Notes: generated by a model not told the origin, from the letters alone. Counted from the stretch's first letter, positions 1 through 6,351 are shown. The stretch: DNA of 8,824 nucleotides from Rhodobiaceae bacterium UBA7378 (GCA_002469805.1 DKNW01000136.1:1-8824); one strand, 5' to 3'. Translations and numbers: made by a program.

Positions 1-150
1 GGGCCGCATATCGACAAAAAGAGCCGCGAGCAGTTCGAAATTCGGACGCATAAACGCATGCTCGATATTGTCGACCCGACCCCACAGACTGTGGATGCAT
101 TGATGAAACTTGATCTGCCCGCCGGTGTCGACGTGCAGATCAAGCTGTAA
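1..150 (+). CDS. rpsJ: 30S ribosomal protein S10, C-terminal part
   Basis: The window opens inside this gene; 49 codons and a TAA stop remain. S10 is a small protein of the 30S head that contacts 16S rRNA near S3, S9 and S14, and it also serves as NusE in transcription antitermination. The visible part reads GPHIDKKSREQFEIRTHKRM and continues through DIVDPTPQTVDALMKLDLPAGVDVQIKL, which is the classical S10 C-terminus. About half of the usual roughly 102 residues is missing because of the window edge, not because of damage. It stands first in the S10 operon; the leader that might carry L4-type control would lie upstream. The next gene starts 19 bases after the stop. Confidence 0.97.
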   Translation, partial: GPHIDKKSREQFEIRTHKRMLDIVDPTPQTVDALMKLDLPAGVDVQIKL

Positions 151-156
151 GGAATT

Positions 157-162
157 GGGAGA
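157..162 (+). promoter_or_regulatory. ribosome binding site of rplC
   Basis: GGGAGA lies 7 bases before the ATG at 170 and decides the start of L3. The reading frame stays open back to an ATG at 110, but that stretch overlaps the end of rpsJ and has no L3-like residues. A GTG at 164 in the same frame would sit almost on top of this site. Confidence 0.7.
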
Positions 163-169
163 CGTGAAC

Positions 170-1009
170 ATGCGTTCCGGATTGATTGTTCAAAAAGTGG
201 GGATGACCCGCCTGTTTACCGAGGCTGGCCAGCATGTGCCTGTCACGGTGCTGAAGCTTGACGGGTGTCAAGTTGTGGCCCAGCGCACCGAAGATAAGGA
301 CGGCTATACAGCGGTTCAGCTCGGTGCCGGCTTTGCCAAGGTCAAGCGCACCACTAAAGCCGCGCGTGGGCATTTTGCCCGTGCAAAGGTTGAACCCAAG
401 CGTCGTCTCGCCGAGTTCCGTGTGTCGCCTGAAAACATGATTGATGTCGGCGCCAAGCTTGCCGCCAATCATTTCGTTGAAGGTCAGCATGTAGATGCGA
501 CAGGCGTGTCGATTGGTAAAGGCTTTGCCGGTGCCATGAAGCGGCATAATTTTGGTGGTCTGCGTGCCTCGCACGGTGTGTCGATCTCGCACCGTAGCCA
601 TGGCTCGACTGGCCAATGCCAAGACCCAGGCAAAGTGTTCAAAGGCAAAAAAATGGCCGGTCACATGGGTGATGTGCGCGTGACAGCACAAAACTTAACT
701 GTGGTTAAAACCGACATTGCACGTGGCCTTGTCATGGTAAAGGGTGCGGTACCCGGTGCCAAAGGTGGTTGGGTGCTGCTGCGCGATGCAGTTAAGCGCC
801 CACTGCCGGATGACGTACCGCTACCTGCTGCACTGTTTGAGGATGGCGAGGCTGAAGAGCTGGAAGTAGAGGCTGAGGCCGGTGCTGCAGCTGAGGCGCC
901 GGTTGAGGCTGCTGAAGAGGCGGTAACCGAGGAGGCGTCTGCCAATACGAGCGCCGAAGAAGTCACAGAAGAAACCGATACGCCAGATGGCGAAAAGGAT
1001 GGTGAGTGA
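170..1009 (+). CDS. rplC: 50S ribosomal protein L3 with long acidic C-terminal tail
   Basis: L3 is one of the first proteins to bind 23S rRNA; a long internal loop reaches toward the peptidyl-transferase centre. The start at 170 gives MRSGLIVQKVGMTRLF, the normal L3 opening. The family core spans residues 1-223 and includes GVSIGKGFAG (112-121), the NFGGLRASHGVSISHRSHGS stretch, and KVFKGKKMAGHMG (155-167). Q149 in GSTGQ corresponds to the glutamine that PrmB methylates in E. coli (Q150). The usual family length is about 205-215 residues; this one has 279. The excess is a tail (224-279) with 19 Glu, 4 Asp and a single Lys, otherwise mostly Ala, Val and Thr, probably disordered. The stop shares one base with the rplD start (TGATG), suggesting translational coupling. 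Confidence 0.97.
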   Translation: MRSGLIVQKVGMTRLFTEAGQHVPVTVLKLDGCQVVAQRTEDKDGYTAVQLGAGFAKVKRTTKAARGHFARAKVEPKRRLAEFRVSPENMIDVGAKLAANHFVEGQHVDATGVSIGKGFAGAMKRHNFGGLRASHGVSISHRSHGSTGQCQDPGKVFKGKKMAGHMGDVRVTAQNLTVVKTDIARGLVMVKGAVPGAKGGWVLLRDAVKRPLPDDVPLPAALFEDGEAEELEVEAEAGAAAEAPVEAAEEAVTEEASANTSAEEVTEETDTPDGEKDGE

Positions 1010-1629
1010 TGAAAGCCGATGTAACCACGCTTGACGCCGAGACCAGCGGATCGGTTGATCTTAACGAGGCGGTGTTTGGTGTATCGCCACGTGCTGATAT
1101 TCTGCAGCGCATGGTGACTTATCAACTTGCTGCGCGTCAGGCCGGCACGCACAAAACCAAGCCACGCGGAGAAATTGCAGGTACAACCAAGAAATTCGGT
1201 CGCCAAAAAGGTGGTGGCGGTGCCCGTCACGGTAACCGCAAGTCGAATATTTTCATTGGTGGTGGTAAAGCACACGGTCCCGTGCCGCGTAGCCACGCGA
1301 TTGATATGCCGAAAAAAGTTCGGGCGCTAGCGCTGAAAATGGCACTGTCCAGCAAAACAGCTGCCGAACAGCTTGTGGTGCTTGAAGATGCCCGCTCGAA
1401 AGACGGCAAAACGGCATCTCTGCGCCAGCAATTATCGAAGCTGGGCATTGAAAATGCGCTGATTATTGATGGCCCTGAGGTTGATGAGAACTTCGCCCGC
1501 GCCGCGCGCAACATTGCATGCGTTGATGTGCTGCCTGCACAGGGCATTAATGTTTATGACATTTTGCGCCGCGACAAGCTGGTGTTGACGAAAGCCGCAC
1601 TGTCGAGCCTTGAGGAGCGTTTCAAATGA
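1009..1629 (+). CDS. rplD: 50S ribosomal protein L4
   Basis: L4 binds domain I of 23S rRNA, and its extended loop lines the narrow part of the nascent-peptide exit tunnel. In E. coli it also represses the S10 operon. The 206-residue product opens MKADVTTLDAETSGSVDLNE and ends DVLPAQGINVYDILRRDKL plus a short helix, both typical. The tunnel loop is around residues 48-90 and includes RQKGGGGARHG (65-75), where most relatives have Thr at position 69. The ATG at 1009 was chosen because an AAGGA at 995-999 is 9 bases ahead and the family starts with MK; a GTG at 1006 in frame would add one residue. It overlaps rplC by 1 base and rplW by 4 bases (ATGA). Confidence 0.97.
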   Translation: MKADVTTLDAETSGSVDLNEAVFGVSPRADILQRMVTYQLAARQAGTHKTKPRGEIAGTTKKFGRQKGGGGARHGNRKSNIFIGGGKAHGPVPRSHAIDMPKKVRALALKMALSSKTAAEQLVVLEDARSKDGKTASLRQQLSKLGIENALIIDGPEVDENFARAARNIACVDVLPAQGINVYDILRRDKLVLTKAALSSLEERFK

Positions 1630-1919
1630 GCACTGAGCAATATTACGATGTCATTCGCGCGCCGGTGATTACTGAAAAGGCGACCATGGCCTCGGAGAAC
1701 AACCAAGTTGTCTTCCGCGTGGCTATTGATGCCGACAAGAAGGTTATCAAGGAAGCTGTGGAGGCGCTGTTTGACGTGAAAGTCAAAGCGGTGAACACAT
1801 TGCGTCGCAAAGGCAAGACTAAACGTTTTCGTGGCATTCCAGGTCGCCAAAACGAGATGAAGAAAGCAATAGTAACGCTTGAAGACGGTCATTCGATCGA
1901 CGTGACAACGGGTCTTTAA
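1626..1919 (+). CDS. rplW: 50S ribosomal protein L23
   Basis: L23 sits at the mouth of the exit tunnel and is the docking site for trigger factor and the signal recognition particle. The 97 residues fit the family length. Landmarks are YYDVIRAPVITEKATMASE near the N-terminus, the KEAVEALFDVKVKAVNTL rRNA-binding stretch in the middle, and the TLEDGHSIDVTTGL ending typical of alphaproteobacteria. The ATG overlaps the rplD stop in ATGA, with GAGGAG at 1612-1617 inside rplD as ribosome binding site 8 bases ahead, so its translation is probably coupled to that of L4. A 17-base spacer separates it from rplB. Confidence 0.97.
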   Translation: MSTEQYYDVIRAPVITEKATMASENNQVVFRVAIDADKKVIKEAVEALFDVKVKAVNTLRRKGKTKRFRGIPGRQNEMKKAIVTLEDGHSIDVTTGL

Positions 1920-1936
1920 GGCGGGGATGGTAAGAT

Positions 1937-2773
1937 ATGGCATTGAAGAAATATAAGCCGACGACCCCGGGCCAACGTGGTCTCATTCAGGTTGATCGCT
2001 CTGGCCTGCACTCTGGCAAGCCAGTGAAGCATTTGACCGAAGGTCTGACGAAATCGGGTGGCCGGAACAATGCTGGTCGCATCACGGCACGTCGTCGCGG
2101 TGGTGGGCACAAACGCAGCTACCGTGTCATTGATTTCAAGCGGAAGCGTTTTGACATGCCGGCCACGGTTGAGCGTTTGGAATATGATCCGAACCGCTCA
2201 GCTTTCATTGCGCTGATTAAATATGAAGACGGTGAACTGGCCTATATTTTGGCGCCGCAGCGTTTGGCACCGGGCGATAGTGTTGTCTCGGGCGAGAGTG
2301 TTGATGTGAAGCCGGGCAATGCAATGCCCCTGAAATCAATGCCCATCGGGACGATCATCCACAATATCGAAATGAAGCCCGGCAAGGGCGGGCAAATTGC
2401 GCGTTCAGCTGGTGCATTTGCGCAGTTGGTAGGTCGCGATCAGGCATATGCGATTGTGCGCCTGACATCTGGTGAGCAACGCCTGATTTTGGGTGCCTGC
2501 ATGGCAACGGTTGGCGCGGTTTCGAACCCCGACCAGTCAAACATCAAACTTGCCAAGGCCGGTCGCAATCGCTGGCTGGGTAAACGCCCATCAGTGCGCG
2601 GTGTTGCCATGAACCCGGTTGATCACCCACATGGTGGTGGTGAAGGTAAAACATCGGGTGGTCGCCATCCAGTAACGCCGTGGGGCAAGCCGACCAAAGG
2701 GCGTCGCACCCGGTCAAATACAACGTCAGACAAATATATTCTCCGCAGCCGACATCTGCGGAAGAAACGTTAG
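1937..2773 (+). CDS. rplB: 50S ribosomal protein L2
   Basis: L2 is among the most conserved ribosomal proteins; it binds 23S rRNA, bridges to the 30S subunit and is needed for subunit association and peptidyl-transferase activity. The 278 residues match the family. The N-terminus reads MALKKYKPTTPGQRG, followed by NNAGRITARRRGGGHKRSYR (45-64) and the OB-fold and SH3-like core. The signature AMNPVDHPHGGGEG covers 224-237; its first histidine (H230) corresponds to the histidine near the catalytic centre (H229 in E. coli). The basic C-terminus ends in RSRHLRKKR. A weak GGGG run at 1923-1926 is the likely ribosome binding site. No unusual residues were seen. Confidence 0.98.
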   Translation: MALKKYKPTTPGQRGLIQVDRSGLHSGKPVKHLTEGLTKSGGRNNAGRITARRRGGGHKRSYRVIDFKRKRFDMPATVERLEYDPNRSAFIALIKYEDGELAYILAPQRLAPGDSVVSGESVDVKPGNAMPLKSMPIGTIIHNIEMKPGKGGQIARSAGAFAQLVGRDQAYAIVRLTSGEQRLILGACMATVGAVSNPDQSNIKLAKAGRNRWLGKRPSVRGVAMNPVDHPHGGGEGKTSGGRHPVTPWGKPTKGRRTRSNTTSDKYILRSRHLRKKR

Positions 2774-2785
2774 GGAGCGCAGGCT

Positions 2786-3067
2786 ATGACACGTTCAGTT
2801 TGGAAAGGCCCGTTTGTCGACGGCTATCTGCTTAAAAAGGCCGAAGCCGTGCGCGATAGCGGTCGCACCAATGAGGTCATCAAGATATGGAGCCGTCGTT
2901 CGACAATTCTGCCACAATTTGTCGGCCTTACATTCGGCGTGCACAACGGCCAGAAGCATATTCCGGTCTCGGTTACCGAGGATATGGTGGGGCATAAATT
3001 TGGCGAGTTTGCGCCGACGCGGACCTATTACGGTCACGCTGCGGATAAGAAGGCGAAAAGGAAGTAG
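2786..3067 (+). CDS. rpsS: 30S ribosomal protein S19
   Basis: S19 lies in the 30S head next to S13 and contacts 16S rRNA and the A-site finger of the large subunit. The 93 residues start MTRSVWKGPFVDGYLLKK and contain IKIWSRRSTILPQFVGLTF, then GHKFGEFAPTRTY near the C-terminus, the standard S19 signature, before a short basic tail ending KKAKRK. A GGGAG at 2773-2777 overlapping the rplB stop provides the ribosome binding site 8 bases ahead. The stop is only 2 bases from the rplV start, so the two are probably coupled. Confidence 0.98.
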   Translation: MTRSVWKGPFVDGYLLKKAEAVRDSGRTNEVIKIWSRRSTILPQFVGLTFGVHNGQKHIPVSVTEDMVGHKFGEFAPTRTYYGHAADKKAKRK

Positions 3068-3069
3068 TC

Positions 3070-3450
3070 ATGGGAAAACCATCGGCAGAACGGCGATTGC
3101 CGGAAAATGAAGCCAAAGCGGTTGGTCGCATGATCCGCACTAGCCCGCAAAAGCTGAACCTTGTTGCCCAACTCATTCGCGGCAAAAAGGCCGAGCGCGC
3201 GTTATCTGATCTGACATTTTCGCGGCGTCGGGTTTCAAACGACGTGAAGAAAGTGCTGGAGAGCGCGATCGCAAATGCAGAAAATAACCACAATCTCGAT
3301 GTGGACAGTCTTGTTGTTGCCGAAGCCTATGTCGGTAAGAACCTTGTTATGAAGCGTTTTCGTGCGCGGGCCAAGGGCCGCGCGGCCCGCATCATTAAAC
3401 CGTTTAGCCAGCTCACAATCGTTGTGCGCGAAGTTGAGGAGAAAGCGTAA
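3070..3450 (+). CDS. rplV: 50S ribosomal protein L22
   Basis: L22 contacts all six domains of 23S rRNA, and its long beta-hairpin lines the exit tunnel opposite L4, where macrolides act. The 126 residues show RMIRTSPQKLNLVAQLIRGK (20-39) and the hairpin region around 87-106. Inside it the MKR triplet (94-96), deleted in some erythromycin-resistant E. coli, is intact. The usual bacterial length is about 110; the extra residues are a short N-terminal lead (MGKPSAERRLPENEAK), common in alphaproteobacteria. The ribosome binding site AAGGA (3058-3062) lies inside the end of rpsS. The stop overlaps the rpsC start by one base (TAATG). Confidence 0.97.
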   Translation: MGKPSAERRLPENEAKAVGRMIRTSPQKLNLVAQLIRGKKAERALSDLTFSRRRVSNDVKKVLESAIANAENNHNLDVDSLVVAEAYVGKNLVMKRFRARAKGRAARIIKPFSQLTIVVREVEEKA

Positions 3451-4157
3451 TGGGTCAAAAGGTCAATCCGATTGGCATGCGACTGGGCGTCAACCGTACG
3501 TGGGAGTCGCGCTGGTATGCAGCTAAAGGCGAATATGCCGGATTGCTGCATGAGGATCTTAAAATCCGTGACACGCTGATGCGCGATCTGCGTCAGGCAG
3601 GTGTTGCGCGCGTCGTTATTGAACGGCCGCACAAAAAATGCCGTGTCACTATTCATTCGGCTCGCCCCGGTGTCATCATCGGTAAAAAAGGCGCTGATAT
3701 CGAGAAGCTGAAAACCAAAATCAGCAAAATGACCGACAGCGAAGTTGTTGTGAATATTGTTGAGGTGCGCAAGCCAGAGGTTGACGCGCAACTGGTTGCT
3801 GAGAGTATTGCCCAGCAGCTTGAGCGTCGGGTCGGGTTCCGTCGTGCCATGAAGCGCGCCGTGCAGTCGGCGATGCGTCTGGGTGCTCTAGGTATTCGTA
3901 TCAATTGCGGTGGTCGTCTTGGTGGCGCCGAGATTGCGCGGACCGAATGGTATCGTGAGGGGCGCGTACCGCTTCATACATTGCGCGCCAATATTGATTA
4001 CGGCGTGGCTGAAGCCATGACCGCATACGGTATTTGCGGTGTCAAAATCTGGATTTTTAAAGGCGAGATTATGGAGCACGATCCAATGGCTCGTGACCGC
4101 CGCGAAGAGCAGGGCTCGGACCAAGGTCGTCCGCAGCGTCCGGCAGCAGGAAACTAG
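3450..4157 (+). CDS. rpsC: 30S ribosomal protein S3
   Basis: S3 forms part of the mRNA entry channel on the 30S head with S4 and S5 and contributes to mRNA unwinding. It has 235 residues, the usual size. The N-terminus MGQKVNPIGMRLG is diagnostic. The type II KH domain carries its GxxG loop as GKKG at 78-81 in RPGVIIGKKGADIEKL. The C-terminal domain contains GALGIRINCGGRLGGAEIAR (145-164) and YGVAEAMTAYGICGVKIWIF (184-203). A low-complexity hydrophilic tail from about residue 211 ends PQRPAAGN. The ribosome binding site GAGGAG (3436-3441) lies within rplV, 8 bases from the overlapping ATG. Confidence 0.98.
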   Translation: MGQKVNPIGMRLGVNRTWESRWYAAKGEYAGLLHEDLKIRDTLMRDLRQAGVARVVIERPHKKCRVTIHSARPGVIIGKKGADIEKLKTKISKMTDSEVVVNIVEVRKPEVDAQLVAESIAQQLERRVGFRRAMKRAVQSAMRLGALGIRINCGGRLGGAEIARTEWYREGRVPLHTLRANIDYGVAEAMTAYGICGVKIWIFKGEIMEHDPMARDRREEQGSDQGRPQRPAAGN

Positions 4158-4161
4158 AACC

Positions 4162-4590
4162 ATGTTGCAACCAAAACGTACCAAATTCCGCAAAGCGCAT
4201 AAGGGCCGCATCCGCGGCAATGCCAAAGGCGGCACAGCACTTAATTTCGGGTCATACGGTTTGAAAGCCACGTCGCCAGAGCGCGTAACATCGCGCCAGA
4301 TCGAGGCTGCCCGACGGGTGATTACACGGCACATGAAACGTGCTGGACGCGTGTGGATTCGTATTTTCCCGGATGTGCCGGTTTCCAAAAAACCAACTGA
4401 AGTTCGGATGGGTAAAGGTAAGGGGTCGCCTGAGTATTGGGCATGCCGTGTGAAGCCTGGCCGCATCATGTTCGAGATCGACGGTGTGCCCCACGACATC
4501 GCACACGAAGCGCTGAAGCTGGCCGCGGCCAAATTGCCTGTTGCTACCCGCATCGTTTCACGTCCTGGTGACCAAAAAGGGGCTGAGTGA
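4162..4590 (+). CDS. rplP: 50S ribosomal protein L16
   Basis: L16 binds near the A-site and the central protuberance and helps position the tRNA elbow. The start at 4162 gives MLQPKRTKFRKAHKGRIRGN, the universal L16 opening. The frame is open upstream to 4039, but that part lies inside rpsC and is not L16-like. The protein has 142 residues against 136-138 usually. Visible motifs are RQIEAARRVITRHMKRAGR (45-63), WIRIFPD (65-71) and VRMGKGKG (81-88); R82 corresponds to the arginine hydroxylated in E. coli L16 (R81). EYWACRVKPGRIMFEIDGV follows. The ending KLPVATRIVSRPGDQKGAE is slightly longer than in relatives. AGGA at 4148-4151 is a modest ribosome binding site. Confidence 0.97.
   Translation: MLQPKRTKFRKAHKGRIRGNAKGGTALNFGSYGLKATSPERVTSRQIEAARRVITRHMKRAGRVWIRIFPDVPVSKKPTEVRMGKGKGSPEYWACRVKPGRIMFEIDGVPHDIAHEALKLAAAKLPVATRIVSRPGDQKGAE
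4578..4582 (+). promoter_or_regulatory. ribosome binding site of rpmC
   Basis: AGGGG inside the end of rplP is 10 bases before the ATG at 4593. It is only 4 bases before an in-frame GTG at 4587 and 16 bases before a second in-frame ATG at 4599. Spacing therefore favours 4593 as the L29 start. Confidence 0.5.
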
Positions 4591-4592
4591 TC

Positions 4593-4799
4593 ATGAAGAT
4601 GACAGAAATTAACGATCTGACTGCCGACCAGCTTTCCGATGAACTGATGAAGCTGAAAAAAGAGCAGCTTAATCTGCGTTTCCAGCAGGCTTCGGGTCAG
4701 CTTGAAAACTCATCGCGTATCAAGCAGGTACGCCAGACAATCGCACGCCTGAAAACGGCACAACGCACACTGGCTCAAAGCGCCGGTCAGGCGAGCTAA
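4593..4799 (+). CDS. rpmC: 50S ribosomal protein L29
   Basis: L29 is a small two-helix protein beside L23 at the tunnel exit. The 68-residue product contains LTADQLSDELMKLKKEQLNL followed by RFQQASGQLENSSRIKQVRQ, the hallmark of the family, and ends in a short alanine- and serine-rich tail. Three in-frame starts are possible (GTG 4587, ATG 4593, ATG 4599), which change the length by at most four residues. ATG 4593 is preferred for ribosome binding site spacing and because relatives begin with MK. It follows rplP after 2 bases, so translation is probably coupled. Identity is certain; the exact first residue is not. Confidence 0.93.
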   Translation: MKMTEINDLTADQLSDELMKLKKEQLNLRFQQASGQLENSSRIKQVRQTIARLKTAQRTLAQSAGQAS

Positions 4800-4814
4800 A
4801 GGGTAGGAAGCAAA

Positions 4815-5054
4815 ATGCCGAAACGAATTCTACAAGGCACAGTGGTTAGCGATAAGGGCGACAAAACGGTTGTCGTTAATGTCGAGCGTCGCTTTACGGA
4901 CCCGGTCATGAAAAAGACCGTTCGTAAATCCAAGCGCTACCACGCGCATGACGAAAGCAATGATATCAAAGTTGGCGAAATGGTGACCATTCGCGAATGC
5001 CGTCCGATATCTAAATTGAAAAGCTGGGAAGTTGTTTCCGGCCAGGGTGAGTAA
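4815..5054 (+). CDS. rpsQ: 30S ribosomal protein S17
   Basis: S17 is an OB-fold primary binder of 16S rRNA, important early in assembly of the 30S body. The 79 residues read MPKRILQGTVVSDKGDKTVV, then VERRFTDPVMKKTVRKSKRY, HAHDESNDIKVGEMVTIREC and RPISKLKSWEVV, the complete family pattern. AGGA at 4805-4808 is the ribosome binding site 6 bases ahead. In E. coli this gene ends the S10 operon. Here a 35-base spacer with a hairpin follows before rplN. Confidence 0.97.
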   Translation: MPKRILQGTVVSDKGDKTVVVNVERRFTDPVMKKTVRKSKRYHAHDESNDIKVGEMVTIRECRPISKLKSWEVVSGQGE

Positions 5055-5055
5055 G

Positions 5056-5075
5056 TTGGGCTTCGGCCCAGTTTT
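5056..5075 (+). terminator. UUCG hairpin plus short T-run between rpsQ and rplN
   Basis: Five perfect base pairs (TGGGC with GCCCA) close a TTCG tetraloop at 5062-5065. The closing pair is C-G, the very stable cUUCGg type, and a further T-G wobble is possible at the base. Four T residues follow. The shape resembles a weak intrinsic terminator or attenuator, but the stem is short and the T-run is interrupted by AAAGG, which is the rplN ribosome binding site. It may instead mark an RNA processing or protection site. Complete termination here is unlikely, because no new promoter is visible before rplN. Confidence 0.4.
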
Positions 5076-5089
5076 AAAGGATTAAAGCT

Positions 5090-5458
5090 ATGATACAGAT
5101 GCAAACTAATCTGGATGTTGCCGATAATTCAGGCGCGCGCCGGGTGCAGTGCATCAAGGTTCTTGGCGGTTCCAAGCGCAAGACTGCTTCGGTTGGCGAC
5201 ACGATTGTCGTTAGCGTGAAGGAGGCTATTCCGCGGGGCCGCGTCAAGAAAGGCGATGTGATGAAAGCTGTTATTGTGCGCACGGCGAAAGAAATTCGTC
5301 GGTCCGATGGCAGCGCAATCCGCTTCGACCGTAATGCTGCGGTGTTGGTCAACAATGCTGGCGAACCTGTCGGCACGCGTATTTTTGGCCCCGTAACGCG
5401 CGAATTGCGGAGCGGAAACCACATGAAAATCGTGTCGCTTGCACCGGAGGTTTTGTAA
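5090..5458 (+). CDS. rplN: 50S ribosomal protein L14
   Basis: L14 is a beta-barrel protein on the subunit interface; it takes part in bridges to the 30S and contacts L19 and the silencing factor RsfS. The 122 residues are exactly the usual length. MIQMQTNLDVADNSGARRV opens the protein, and IKVLGGSKRKTASVGDTIVV, then IRFDRNAAVLVN and ARG-type C-terminal residues (TRELRSGNHMKIVSLAPEVL) complete it. AAAGGA at 5076-5081 is the ribosome binding site. This is the first gene of the spc half. Its stop shares a base with the rplX start (TAATG). Confidence 0.98.
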   Translation: MIQMQTNLDVADNSGARRVQCIKVLGGSKRKTASVGDTIVVSVKEAIPRGRVKKGDVMKAVIVRTAKEIRRSDGSAIRFDRNAAVLVNNAGEPVGTRIFGPVTRELRSGNHMKIVSLAPEVL

Positions 5459-5781
5459 TGGTTACCAAGATCAAAATCAAAAAGGGTGACCGCGTACTGG
5501 TTCTCGCCGGACGCGACAAGGGCAAAGCCGGAGAGGTATTGGCAATATTCCCGACGGAAAATCGTGCTCTGGTGCAAGGCGTGAACATGGTGCGGCGTCA
5601 CCAGAAGCAGAACGCCCAGTCGGAAGGTGGCATTATTAGCCGCGAAAGCAAAATTCACCTGTCCAACCTCGCGATCGCCGACCCGAAGGACGGGCAAGCC
5701 TCGCGGATCGGCTACCGTATGAATGATGACGGCAAAAAAGTTCGTTTTGCCAAGCGCTCGGGGGAAGTTATCGATGGCTGA
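5458..5781 (+). CDS. rplX: 50S ribosomal protein L24
   Basis: L24 initiates 50S assembly by binding the 5' region of 23S rRNA and later sits near the tunnel exit. The 107 residues show a KOW motif near the N-terminus, roughly residues 6-33, as IKKGDRVLVLAGRDKGKAGE. It continues with QGVNMVRRHQKQNAQSEGGI and a C-terminal RIGYRMNDDGKKVRFAKRSG, all standard. A strong GGAGG at 5446-5450 inside rplN is 7 bases from the start. The last 8 bases overlap rplE in another frame, the longest overlap in the window. Confidence 0.97.
   Translation: MVTKIKIKKGDRVLVLAGRDKGKAGEVLAIFPTENRALVQGVNMVRRHQKQNAQSEGGIISRESKIHLSNLAIADPKDGQASRIGYRMNDDGKKVRFAKRSGEVIDG
5760..5765 (+). promoter_or_regulatory. ribosome binding site of rplE
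   Basis: GGGGGA within rplX lies 8 bases before the ATG at 5774 and supports that start for L5. The L5 frame is open back to an ATG at 5723, but those 17 extra codons run through rplX and have no L5 counterpart. Confidence 0.6.
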
Positions 5782-6334
5782 AGCACAAGCATACCAGCCG
5801 CGTCTTAAAGAGCACTACAACACCGTGGTGCGTGGCGCGCTCAAAGAAAAGTTTAATCTCGAAAATGCTATGCAGGTTCCGGCGCTGGAGAAAGTCGTGC
5901 TCAACATGGGCATTGGCGAGACAACGCAGGACACCAAGAAGATTAACTCGGCATTTGAAGACATGCAGGCGATCGCCGGCCAGCGCCCTGTTATCACCCG
6001 CGCGCGGAATTCAATTGCGGGTTTCAAGGTGCGTGAAGATATGCCGCTAGGCGTGAAGGTGACATTGCGCGGTGCGCGGATGTTTGAATTTGTCGACCGT
6101 CTGGTGACGATTGCCCTGCCGCGCGTGCGTGACTTTCGCGGGCTAAACCCAAGCAGCTTTGACGGCAATGGCAATTTTGCGATGGGATTGAAGGAGCACA
6201 TCGTGTTTCCGGAAATCAATTACGACAAAGTAGATACGATTTGGGGTATGGACATCATTGTCTGCACCTCAACGAATGATGATGAGCAAGCGCGCGAATT
6301 GCTGCGTGGCTTTAACTTTCCGTTCACAGATTAA
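5774..6334 (+). CDS. rplE: 50S ribosomal protein L5
   Basis: L5 binds 5S rRNA with L18 and L25 in the central protuberance and touches the P-site tRNA and S13. The product has 186 residues, normal for the family. After a short N-terminal lead (MAEAQAYQPRLKEHY) come VPALEKVVLNMGIGE, the rRNA-binding AGQRPVITRARNSIAGFKVR, and then MPLGVKVTLRGARMFEFVDR. The C-terminal half has LPRVRDFRGLNPSSFDGNGN and IVFPEINYDKV. The gene begins 8 bases before rplX ends, so its translation should depend on ribosomes finishing L24. In E. coli the S8 repressor binds mRNA at this junction; here no separate intergenic segment exists for such a site. Confidence 0.97.
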   Translation: MAEAQAYQPRLKEHYNTVVRGALKEKFNLENAMQVPALEKVVLNMGIGETTQDTKKINSAFEDMQAIAGQRPVITRARNSIAGFKVREDMPLGVKVTLRGARMFEFVDRLVTIALPRVRDFRGLNPSSFDGNGNFAMGLKEHIVFPEINYDKVDTIWGMDIIVCTSTNDDEQARELLRGFNFPFTD

Positions 6335-6351
6335 GGGCGGCGGAGAAACAG

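Noticed and set aside
110..169. Extended N-terminus of L3 from an ATG at 110.
   Set aside because: It overlaps the end of rpsJ, lacks L3-like sequence, and the ATG at 170 has a well-placed GGGAGA ribosome binding site.
140..1296. Long open frames on the minus strand opposite rplC and rplD (140-691 and 661-1296).
   Set aside because: They mirror the codon bias of well-identified genes, have low-complexity Ser, Thr and Ala runs opposite the Glu-rich L3 tail, and resemble no protein I know.
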